Source: Sphingomonadaceae bacterium (GTDB lineage: Bacteria > Pseudomonadota > Alphaproteobacteria > Sphingomonadales > Sphingomonadaceae). Taken from it: a stretch of 5,282 bases of DNA. Location: contig JAGREF010000216.1 of the NCBI GenBank assembly GCA_020446665.1, forward strand, positions 1 to 5,282. The letters are read 5' to 3'. A model generated the notes under the pieces. It was not told the origin of the DNA and did no database searches. It saw only the letters and a program-made list of their open reading frames with translations. Both the position numbers and the translations under genes were made by a program. Positions 1-5,188 of this stretch are shown here, piece after piece. Each line of letters begins with the position of its first letter. Positions within the stretch are counted from its first letter, which is position 1.

Positions 1-335
1 ATCGCAAGGCCTTTGGCCGCACCGTATTCGACTTCCAGAATACCCGCTTCAAACTGGCGGAAATGCAGACCGAATTGCAGGTTGGCTGGGCCCATCTCGA
101 TTGGGCTCTCAGGAAACATGTTGAAGGCAAGCTGACGGTGGAAGAAGCGGCGGCGGCGAAGCTGTGGCACACCGAAATGCAGAACCGGCTGGCCGACATG
201 GCGCTGCAGATGTTCGGCGGTGCAGGCTATATGAACGAATACCACATCGCCAAACTCTGGCGCGGCGCGCGGGTAACTCGCATTTTCGGCGGCACGAGCG
301 AGATCATGAAGGAAGTGATCAGCCGCGCGATTTGA
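1..335 (+). CDS. Acyl-CoA dehydrogenase, LCAD-like, C-terminal part (5' end outside window)
   Basis: This is the last 110 codons (reading from base 3) of a flavin-dependent acyl-CoA dehydrogenase, which forms the alpha,beta double bond of an acyl-CoA and passes electrons to ETF. The visible part is the C-terminal four-helix domain. It opens with RKAFGRTVFDFQ, the family's 'R.AFG..' segment, then has QMFGGAGYMNEY and ends RIFGGTSEIMKEVISRAI before TGA. At the position of the catalytic Glu of medium-chain enzymes (Y-E-G-T) this protein has F-G-G-T. The ending closely resembles human long-chain ACADL (GGTNEIMKEL), where the catalytic Glu lies earlier, in a helix that would be left of the window. 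So it is probably an active LCAD-type enzyme rather than a dead one. The substrate cannot be told from this part. The gene converges on the hydrolase/synthetase pair, which could supply acyl-CoA; that link is inference. Confidence 0.95.
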   Translation, partial: RKAFGRTVFDFQNTRFKLAEMQTELQVGWAHLDWALRKHVEGKLTVEEAAAAKLWHTEMQNRLADMALQMFGGAGYMNEYHIAKLWRGARVTRIFGGTSEIMKEVISRAI

Positions 336-360
336 AAGGGGGCCGGTGCTGTAGGGCAGG

Positions 361-408
361 GCGGGGACATGCTATTGCGTGTCCCCGCTACCAGGCGCTG
401 GTTTGTTT
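361..408 (+). terminator. Two adjacent hairpins, possible terminator of the acyl-CoA dehydrogenase gene
   Basis: Starting 25 nt after the dehydrogenase stop there is a perfect 9-bp stem, GCGGGGACA (361-369) with TGTCCCCGC (380-388), around a 10-nt loop. It is followed at once by a small stem, ACCAG (390-394) with CTGGT (398-402), which runs into TTGTTT (403-408). GC-rich stems followed by a T-rich run fit a rho-independent terminator on the + strand. The T run is short and interrupted and the second stem is only 5 bp, so the termination function is a moderate inference. Confidence 0.4.
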
Positions 409-409
409 C

Positions 410-425
410 ACGCAGAGACGCAGAG
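410..425. repeat. Tandem 8-mer ACGCAGAG x2
   Basis: Two exact copies of ACGCAGAG lie end to end (410-417 and 418-425), preceded by TTTC. From memory, strings of the form TTCACGCAGAGACGCAGAG occur in intergenic DNA of many unrelated bacteria, so this looks like a copy of a dispersed intergenic repeat rather than a local accident. No function is evident. Confidence 0.45.
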
Positions 426-546
426 GGTTGCGCCTTTGGGGGGCAAGTGATTGTGCACGCTTATGTGGTGGTTCGATCAAGCGCGGCTGGGATCTGAGAC
501 GAGGAGAATGAGAGGGCCTGCCGGCCCATCACCAAGCTTCCTAACT

Positions 547-577
547 CGTCGCCCCGTGCTCGACACGGGGCTTGGCT
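547..577 (+). repeat. REP-like palindromic element, left copy
   Basis: A 31-nt element contains the hairpin CCCCGTG (552-558), loop CTCGA, CACGGGG (564-570), flanked by CGTCG on one side and CTTGGCT on the other. Its reverse complement recurs at 678-708 with 29 of 31 bases the same, so the two copies face each other about 100 bp apart. Stem-loops with the core CCCCGTGCTTGACACGGGG are a familiar type of dispersed intergenic repeat in alphaproteobacterial genomes (general knowledge, not checked here). Confidence 0.7.
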
Positions 578-667
578 ACCTTTTGCGCAAGGTCTCCCGC
601 CATTCCGCCTCTCGCATGTCGAACACAGCGCCCCTGACACTGCCATGCAAAGCCTCGCACACCAACA

Positions 668-703
668 CTCCAGGAAAAGCCAAACCCCGTGTCAAGCACG
701 GGG
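668..703 (-). terminator. Possible terminator of the synthetase-hydrolase operon, formed by the REP-like stem
   Basis: Read on the - strand, the 7-bp GC-rich stem CCCCGTG/CACGGGG with a 5-nt loop is followed by TTTGGCTTTTCC. It starts 17 nt after the hydrolase TGA. A strong stem followed by an interrupted T-rich run is compatible with rho-independent termination, but the T run is broken by GGC. A repeat that merely landed here is an equally good explanation. Confidence 0.4.
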
Positions 704-708
704 CGACG
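678..708 (-). repeat. REP-like palindromic element, right copy (inverted)
   Basis: This is the inverted partner of the element at 547-577. It differs at only two places: loop CTTGA instead of CTCGA when read on the - strand, and one C-to-T change just after the stem. The stem CCCCGTG (685-691) / CACGGGG (697-703) is fully kept. The copy begins only 12 nt after the stop codon of the - strand hydrolase gene, so it may also serve as that transcript's end. Confidence 0.7.
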
Positions 709-720
709 CTGGGGGCGGGA

Positions 721-1890
721 TCAGTCTCCAGCCCGCTCCTCAAGCCACTTCGCCACCGCCTGAACATGCCCCACGGTCACCGCGCTGGTGAGGATATCGA
801 AGGCGTGCTGCCCGCCGGACAGTTCGGTCAGCTTCACCTCTGCGCCCGCCTCGCGCCAGCGTTTGGCCATCGCCTTTGCTTCTTCGTTCGGGATCAGCGT
901 GTCGTGGCACCCGTGGATCAGCCAGACGGGTGGGCTGTCGCCGCGCACTCTCGCGATGGGGCAGGCCTTGTCCCACAATTCCGGCGCGCTGGCGGGCGGG
1001 CCGGGGAGCACCTTTTGTGATTCCCATTCGATCATGGCCTGATGGTTGCGGTGCCACAGCTTCTCGCGGTCGAGGAAGTCGTAGCGGCCATAGAGATGCA
1101 CCCCGCCCGCGAGCGAACAATCGGCCTGTTCGAATCCGGGTTTGAACACCGGATCATCATGGCAGAGCAAAGCGAGCGAAGAGAGGTGCCCGCCAGCCGA
1201 GCCGCCGGTGATAAAGATCCGCGCCGGGTCCCCGCCATGCTCTGCGATGTTTTCCTTTGTCCAGTGGAGCGCGCGCAGCACATCCTCGATCATCGCAGGC
1301 CAGCGGTTCTTCGGGCCCAGGCGATAATCAATATCCACGCAGACCCAGCCACGCCGTGCCATTTCGCGCAGCAAGGGCAAGGCTTGTTCGTTCTTCTTGC
1401 CGACAATCCATCCGCCGCCATGCACATGCAGCAGCACCGGCGCGGGGGCTTTCGGCATATTGGCGGGCAGGATCAGATCGAGCCGGTTGGCGCCCCCATG
1501 CGGGCCATAGGAAATATCCGCGATCTTGCGCGTGCCCGCTTTCGATCCAAAGCCAGCCTGCAAACCGGCGAGCAGCGGCAGGCGCGGGGTCAGACCGGCC
1601 TCCGCCATGATCGCCTTGCCATCCGCACGGTTGCGCCAATGGGCGAGCGCAAAAGCGCAGGCAGCCAGCACCGCCATGATCGGCCCGGCGGACAGCGTTA
1701 TGCCCGCCCGCCATTGCCAGGCGGCCAGCGCGGCGCTCACCAGCGCCAGCGGGAAGGCTTGCGACTGTGCGAGAAAGCTGGGGATCCACCATGCGATAAT
1801 GGCGGTGCCCGGCGGGCCATGCGGGCGCATGCGGACAATGCCGGTCAACGCCATCAGCAGCAGCCATGCGGAAAATGCGGCGGCGATCAT
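721..1890 (-). CDS. Membrane-anchored alpha/beta hydrolase (HSL/BD-FAE-like esterase)
   Basis: A 389-residue protein in two parts. Residues 1 to about 85 carry roughly three hydrophobic segments (about 2-19, 44-58 and 68-84, with another weak one near 28-40), predicted as a membrane anchor. Residues about 120-389 form an alpha/beta-hydrolase domain of the hormone-sensitive-lipase/BD-FAE type: oxyanion-hole motif HGGGW (157-161), nucleophile elbow GGSAGG with Ser231, Asp330 in IHGCHDTLIP, and His362 in GGQHAFD, so the triad Ser-Asp-His is complete. Such enzymes cleave carboxylic esters; the substrate is unknown. The start ATG overlaps the stop of the acyl-CoA synthetase gene (ATGA) and has a GGAGG 7 nt upstream, so the two are translationally coupled. 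I infer that the hydrolase frees an acid that the synthetase then activates. The anchor is unusual for this family, most members being soluble or secreted. Confidence 0.93.
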   Translation of the reverse strand: MIAAAFSAWLLLMALTGIVRMRPHGPPGTAIIAWWIPSFLAQSQAFPLALVSAALAAWQWRAGITLSAGPIMAVLAACAFALAHWRNRADGKAIMAEAGLTPRLPLLAGLQAGFGSKAGTRKIADISYGPHGGANRLDLILPANMPKAPAPVLLHVHGGGWIVGKKNEQALPLLREMARRGWVCVDIDYRLGPKNRWPAMIEDVLRALHWTKENIAEHGGDPARIFITGGSAGGHLSSLALLCHDDPVFKPGFEQADCSLAGGVHLYGRYDFLDREKLWHRNHQAMIEWESQKVLPGPPASAPELWDKACPIARVRGDSPPVWLIHGCHDTLIPNEEAKAMAKRWREAGAEVKLTELSGGQHAFDILTSAVTVGHVQAVAKWLEERAGD

Positions 1891-3440
1891 GCGTTGGCCT
1901 CCAGACCGGCGAGGAATTCCTCGCGCAATTTCTTCTTGTAGAGCTTGCCATTTTCATAGCGCGGCAGCTGGTCCGTAAAGTGGAAGCTGCGAGGGCATTT
2001 CACGCGGCTGAGGCTTTCGCGGCAATAGGCGTCGAGCACTTCCGCCAGCGCATCGCCAGTCTGCGCCATGTCGTCCAGCTGGACCACCGCCACTACGCGC
2101 TCGCCAAAATCGGGATCGGGTATGCCGAACACGGCGGCGTCGGTCACAGCATCATGCAGCACCAGATGGTGTTCCACTTCCTGCGGATAGACATTTACCC
2201 CGCCAGTGATGATCATGAAATCCTTGCGGTCGGCGAGGAAGAGATAGCCGTCTTCATCCAGCCAGCCGACATCGCCCAGCGTGGACCAGTCGGGATGGTC
2301 GGGGTGGCGGGAATTCTGCGTTTTCTTTGCATCGTCGAGATATTCGAAAGTGCTGGCGCTTTCGAAATAGATATTGCCCACTTCGCCCTGCGGCAATTCA
2401 CTGCCGTCATCGCTGCAAATATGGACGGAGCAATTGACCGGGCGGCCCACGGAGCCGGGATGTTCCAGCCATTCCTGCGGCGTGATCAGCGCGGTACCAT
2501 TGCCTTCGCTGCCAGCGTAATATTCGTAGATGATCGGGCCTAGCCAGTCGATCATCTGCCGCTTCACCTCCACCGGGCAGGGCGCGGCGGCGTGGATCAC
2601 CAGTTTCAGCGTGGAAAGATCGTGGGCCGTGCGCTCTGCCTCCGGCAATTTCAGCAGGCGGATGAACATGGTCGGCACGACCTGTGTCATCATGATCTGG
2701 TATTTCTCGATCGCCGCGAGGAAGCCTGCCGGATCGAATTTCTCCATTACCACCACCGTGCCGCCCATGCGTTGCACCGCGGTTGAATAATGCAGCGGCG
2801 CGGCGTGATAGAGCGGGGCGGGTGAGAGATAGCGCGTATGCGGCCCCATCTGCCACATCGCCGCCAATTGCGGGGCGATCGGCGGTTCGCCCTCCACCGG
2901 CCCTTCGGGAAGAGCCATTTTCACGCCCTTGGGCTGGCCGGTCGTGCCGCTGGAATAGAGCATCTGGAAACCCTGGCTCTCATCGGCAATCGGTGTGCCG
3001 GGCAAGGGCGCGCAAGCCTCGGTCCAGTCAGCCACGCCCTGCATCCCATTATGGCCAAAGACATGCTGCACAGCGGGCATCAGCTCTGCCCTTTCTGCCA
3101 CCAGCCGCCGCGTCGTTTCGCCGATCCCGGCAGAGAGCACTGCCAGCCTGGCCCCGCAATTGCCGATGATATAGGCGGCTTCCGGCGCGGTCAGATGGAT
3201 CGCAATGGGAGTGATGAACAAACCGCAACGCTGCGCGGCCCAGTAGGTGGTGAAGAATTCCGGGCAATTCTCCACCATCATCGCAATCGCATCGCCGCGC
3301 TGCAGCCCGCATTGGCGCAGCAGATGCGCGCCCTTATTGGCGGCGCGCTCCAGCTCGGCATAGCTCATCGAACGGCCACTGCCCGCCATGATGAAGGCAG
3401 GCTGGTCGCCGCGCTCGGCCAGATGGTCGCGTGGATGCAT
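1887..3440 (-). CDS. Acyl-CoA synthetase (AMP-forming, ANL superfamily)
   Basis: A 517-residue adenylate-forming enzyme that activates a carboxylic acid to acyl-AMP and then acyl-CoA. Motifs are in order and complete: the ATP-binding P-loop YSSGTTGQPKGV (162-173), the YEYYAGSEGNG segment (305-315) that closes the active site, the LGDVGWLDEDGYLFLADRKD stretch with the ribose-binding Asp390 and hinge region near R405-K406, and the C-terminal NGK with catalytic Lys499. The length is normal for a stand-alone CoA ligase. The start is supported by the N-terminus MHPRDHLAERGDQPAFIMAG, typical of this subgroup, and by a GGGAGA sequence 6 nt before the ATG. There is no signal peptide or membrane segment, so it acts in the cytoplasm. 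The acid chain length cannot be read from the sequence; the neighbours (esterase and LCAD-like dehydrogenase) favour a fatty or medium-size hydrophobic acid. It is the first gene of a two-gene overlapping unit with the hydrolase. Confidence 0.95.
   Translation of the reverse strand: MHPRDHLAERGDQPAFIMAGSGRSMSYAELERAANKGAHLLRQCGLQRGDAIAMMVENCPEFFTTYWAAQRCGLFITPIAIHLTAPEAAYIIGNCGARLAVLSAGIGETTRRLVAERAELMPAVQHVFGHNGMQGVADWTEACAPLPGTPIADESQGFQMLYSSGTTGQPKGVKMALPEGPVEGEPPIAPQLAAMWQMGPHTRYLSPAPLYHAAPLHYSTAVQRMGGTVVVMEKFDPAGFLAAIEKYQIMMTQVVPTMFIRLLKLPEAERTAHDLSTLKLVIHAAAPCPVEVKRQMIDWLGPIIYEYYAGSEGNGTALITPQEWLEHPGSVGRPVNCSVHICSDDGSELPQGEVGNIYFESASTFEYLDDAKKTQNSRHPDHPDWSTLGDVGWLDEDGYLFLADRKDFMIITGGVNVYPQEVEHHLVLHDAVTDAAVFGIPDPDFGERVVAVVQLDDMAQTGDALAEVLDAYCRESLSRVKCPRSFHFTDQLPRYENGKLYKKKLREEFLAGLEANA
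1898..1902 (-). promoter_or_regulatory. Ribosome binding site GGAGG of the hydrolase gene, inside the synthetase gene
   Basis: GGAGG on the - strand lies 7 nt before the hydrolase ATG and within the last codons of the acyl-CoA synthetase. It supports the overlapping ATGA start over any internal start and points to coupled translation. Confidence 0.75.
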
Positions 3441-3449
3441 CCGATTCTC

Positions 3450-3470
3450 CCGAAATCTGTTTTATTTCGG
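3450..3470 (-). promoter_or_regulatory. Perfect 7-7-7 inverted repeat before the acyl-CoA synthetase gene (operator or RNA hairpin)
   Basis: CCGAAAT (3450-3456) and ATTTCGG (3464-3470) are perfect inverted arms around a 7-nt AT-rich centre. The site ends 9 nt before the synthetase ATG and its last two Gs are part of the Shine-Dalgarno run GGGAGA. It could be a dimeric-repressor operator (TetR-type repressors often control such genes) or, in RNA, a stem that hides the ribosome binding site. It is not a good terminator for nrsF because no T run follows on the - strand. Confidence 0.5.
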
Positions 3471-3474
3471 CAGC

Positions 3475-3502
3475 ATCCTAGCGCGCTTTGTGAAGCAGTC
3501 TA
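3475..3502 (-). promoter_or_regulatory. Candidate sigma-70-type promoter of the synthetase-hydrolase unit
   Basis: Read on the - strand, TAGACT (3502-3497, 4 of 6 to TTGACA) is followed after 16 nt by TAGGAT (3480-3475, 4 of 6 to TATAAT). Transcription would then start near 3468, within the inverted repeat at 3450-3470, which is a classic repressor position. Match quality is modest and such matches arise by chance, so this is a suggestion only. Confidence 0.28.
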
Positions 3503-3521
3503 TCCCGTTGCGATTTGCGAC

Positions 3522-4181
3522 CTACCAGCGCAGCAGCGGAGGCAGCGCAACCCGCCCCAGCGCGCCGCACACCGCCACAGGCAGCATGTGCCAGATGCCC
3601 AGATGCGCCATGCTGTCGATCGGGCAATGCAGGCCATAGGCCGCGCTGCCCAACGCGCCCGCCGCCACGCCGGTCCACAGGCCCGCCCGCTCGGGCGAGA
3701 CAGGCGCGCCGCGCCGCAACCATGCGGTGAGCGCAGCGGCGACCAGCATCGCGCTGATCGAGCCATAGGCGGCGCATTGCCAGCCATAATTGTCATCGCC
3801 CAGCGCATGGGTCAGCTGGCCCGGCCCGGTCAGCGATGCCAGCGCGGCCAGCGGCAGCACCGTGACCATGGCCAGTGCCCATTTCGGCGCATCATGGCGG
3901 TTGCCCACACGCGGCCCGGCCATGCTTACTACTGCCGTGGCTGCAGCCAGCCCGAGCAGCAGCAGCAACAGATTGGCAATCAGGAAGAAGCTGGGCGGGG
4001 CGCTGCTCATCAAGCCTTCGCGCAGCCCGGCGATCAGCGCCACGGCCACCACTGTGACAGCCAGCGCGGCCAGCGCCAGAGCCATGCCGTCGCGCCCGCG
4101 CATGATGTGCACAGGCTCCAGATCGGCGGTCAATTCGTCGATCAGGCCGCTCACCGGCTTGGGGGGGAGGTCACCGTTCAT
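3522..4181 (-). CDS. nrsF: NrsF-type (DUF1109) membrane anti-sigma factor
   Basis: A 219-residue inner-membrane protein with about six predicted membrane helices (roughly 33-53, 64-87, 101-117, 138-154, 167-184, 192-212) and a short cytoplasmic N-terminus (1-30). The helices carry the hallmarks of the DUF1109/NrsF family: GWQCAAYG with Cys136, and YGLHCPIDSMAHLGIWH with Cys186. In Caulobacter NrsF two conserved cysteines are needed for sensing, and their approximately 50-residue spacing is the same here. NrsF proteins hold their ECF sigma factor inactive at the membrane until metal or oxidative stress. The gene starts 1 nt after the sigma factor stop (TAA A ATG) with AAGG 9 nt upstream, so the pair is co-translated. 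A third cysteine, Cys205, lies in the last helix. A run of seven Cs falls in codons 5-7. Family assignment is firm; the signal sensed is inferred. Confidence 0.9.
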   Translation of the reverse strand: MNGDLPPKPVSGLIDELTADLEPVHIMRGRDGMALALAALAVTVVAVALIAGLREGLMSSAPPSFFLIANLLLLLLGLAAATAVVSMAGPRVGNRHDAPKWALAMVTVLPLAALASLTGPGQLTHALGDDNYGWQCAAYGSISAMLVAAALTAWLRRGAPVSPERAGLWTGVAAGALGSAAYGLHCPIDSMAHLGIWHMLPVAVCGALGRVALPPLLRW

Positions 4182-4182
4182 T

Positions 4183-4713
4183 TTATTCAGCCTTCTCGAT
4201 CAACGCAGACAGTTTCTTCAGTCCGCGATGGATATTCACTTTTACAAGGGATTCGCTTTGCCCCGAAAGAGCCGCCGCTTCTGCAATGCTGTGTCCTTCG
4301 ATCCGGACCAGTTCGATCACTTCGGCTTGCCCGATGGGCAGGTTTTCCAGCAGCCGGTCGAGGCTCATCCGTGCCAGCACCGCTTCCTGTCCGCCTTCTT
4401 CGCCGGGATCTTCATGCTCCAGCGCCTGTTCCTGGCGGCGATAGGCGCTGCGCAGATGATCGACCCAGCGATAGCGGGCGATGGCCGCCAGCCATGGCAG
4501 GAAAGGCCGCGCCGGATCATAGCTGGCGCGCTTGCGATGGAGCGAGACCAGCACTTCCTGCACCAGATCGTCCAAATGTTCGGGCGCGATCTTGCGGCGG
4601 AAATAGCGGGTCAGCCAGCGCGAGGCCTCTTCCAGCAGCGTGGCATAGGCCCGCTTGTCCCCGCGCTGGGATGCGGCCATCAGCCGCGAGAGAGTTTTCT
4701 CATCCGCGATCAC
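4183..4713 (-). CDS. sigF: ECF sigma factor, SigF-like (partner of NrsF)
   Basis: A 176-residue extracytoplasmic-function sigma factor that directs RNA polymerase to stress promoters. Region 2 is seen as HLDDLVQEVLVSLHRKR (core binding, about residues 46-62) followed by YDPARPFLPWLAAIARYRWV and DHLR (-10 recognition, about 65-88). A linker rich in E and G (about 98-110) leads to region 4 (about 121-170), with LLENLPIGQAEVIELVRIEG and the helix-turn-helix SIAEAAALSGQSESLVKVNI that reads the -35 element. I chose the GTG at 4713. It overlaps the doxX stop as GTGA, has AAGG 7 nt upstream, and gives a normal length. Reading back to the ATG at 4815 would add a stretch encoded wholly inside doxX and unlike any sigma N-terminus. 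Its immediate neighbour nrsF identifies the SigF group better than the sequence alone. Confidence 0.88.
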   Translation of the reverse strand: MIADEKTLSRLMAASQRGDKRAYATLLEEASRWLTRYFRRKIAPEHLDDLVQEVLVSLHRKRASYDPARPFLPWLAAIARYRWVDHLRSAYRRQEQALEHEDPGEEGGQEAVLARMSLDRLLENLPIGQAEVIELVRIEGHSIAEAAALSGQSESLVKVNIHRGLKKLSALIEKAE

Positions 4714-5168
4714 TTGCGCACCTTGGCAATTAGTGCGTCGAGGGAAAAGACCCCGCCGCCCCGGCTGATCAGGATCAGCGCCATGGCCGCCCAGATCATA
4801 TGCACGCTCCACCATGCTTCGGGATAGACGAAGAACTGGATCACCAGCGTCATCCCCAACAGAGCCAGCGCGGAAAAGCGCGTCGCGAGGCCGGGCACCA
4901 GCAGGGCAGGCCAGAGATGTTCGGACCAGGTGGCAAGGGTAGCCGCGAGGTCGGAGGGCAGCAGCGGCACACCCGCATATTCTGTCTCAAACAGAAAGCG
5001 GGTTGTGTCGCTGACCTCCAGCCAGCTGCCTTCCACCACCTTGGTGCGACCCGAACGCCAGAAAATCCCAGCCAGCGCGACGCGCAACACCAGCAATGCC
5101 GCTCCTTCCGCAATACGGCCGGAAAGGAGGGCGATCACCCGGTCATAAAGGTTCAGAACGGCTTGCAT
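4710..5168 (-). CDS. DoxX-family membrane protein
   Basis: A 152-residue integral membrane protein with four predicted helices (about 20-37, 72-93, 97-113 and 122-136). The DoxX signature is visible as LRVALAGIFWRSGRTKV in helix 1, the loop segment FLFETEYAGVPLLP, and the closing FFVYPEAWW with HMIWAAMALILISRGGG and FSLD. The start is supported by GGGGGAG 7 nt before the ATG. It has no cysteine, so it is not itself a thiol-based metal binder. Its biochemical role is not settled; DoxX proteins are thought to act in redox or membrane processes and accompany bufferin operons. It lies 20 nt after the DUF2282 gene and overlaps the sigma factor gene by 4 nt, so it is part of the same transcript. 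Confidence 0.9.
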   Translation of the reverse strand: MQAVLNLYDRVIALLSGRIAEGAALLVLRVALAGIFWRSGRTKVVEGSWLEVSDTTRFLFETEYAGVPLLPSDLAATLATWSEHLWPALLVPGLATRFSALALLGMTLVIQFFVYPEAWWSVHMIWAAMALILISRGGGVFSLDALIAKVRK

Positions 5169-5175
5169 GGTGTTT

Positions 5176-5182
5176 CTCCCCC
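5176..5182 (-). promoter_or_regulatory. Strong ribosome binding site of the doxX gene
   Basis: GGGGGAG on the - strand lies 7 nt before the doxX ATG, in the 20-nt gap after the DUF2282 stop. It fixes the doxX start at 5168. Confidence 0.7.
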
Positions 5183-5188
5183 AGGCGC

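Larger units (their letters stand above)
336..720. other. 385-bp non-coding gap between convergent genes, rich in palindromes
   Basis: The stretch separates the stop of the + strand dehydrogenase from the stop of the - strand hydrolase. No reading frame in it resembles a protein family I know. It contains, from left to right, the double hairpin at 361-408, the ACGCAGAG tandem, a small GGGCC/GGCCC stem (514-518 with 523-527), the facing REP-like elements at 547-577 and 678-708, and a weak ACCTT/AAGGT stem (578-582 with 589-593). Segment 426-513 and most of 594-677 show nothing I can name. Confidence 0.7.

Noticed and set aside
547..708. CRISPR or insertion-sequence ends
   Set aside because: There are only two copies, inverted, with no regular spacers, no target-site duplication that I can see and no transposase frame between them.
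461..767. Two short - strand frames (461-646 and 576-767) downstream of the hydrolase gene
   Set aside because: Both are built from the palindromic repeats and lack ribosome binding sites or family similarity.
451..1020. Open frame on the + strand, with an internal ATG at 508 preceded by GAGGAGA
   Set aside because: It crosses both REP-like repeats and then runs antisense into the hydrolase gene. The apparent ribosome binding site is the only support, and the product resembles the spurious peptides usually called across such repeats.
1042..1941. Open frame of 299 codons on the + strand
   Set aside because: It is antisense to the hydrolase, whose catalytic motifs are complete and in order. 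No recognisable protein features are present on this strand.
2838..4733. Open frame of 631 codons on the + strand
   Set aside because: It runs antisense through the acyl-CoA synthetase, nrsF and the sigma gene, is full of low-complexity R/Q/A/H stretches, and shows no family motif. It is an effect of GC-rich codon use on the other strand.
4714..4815. Longer N-terminus of the sigma factor from the ATG at 4815
   Set aside because: The added 34 residues are encoded inside doxX, are rich in R, G and P, and do not resemble the start of an ECF sigma factor. The GTG at 4713 with AAGG upstream is better.
3790..4827. Open frame of 345 codons on the + strand
   Set aside because: It is antisense to nrsF and the sigma factor, both of which have clear family motifs and tight operon spacing.
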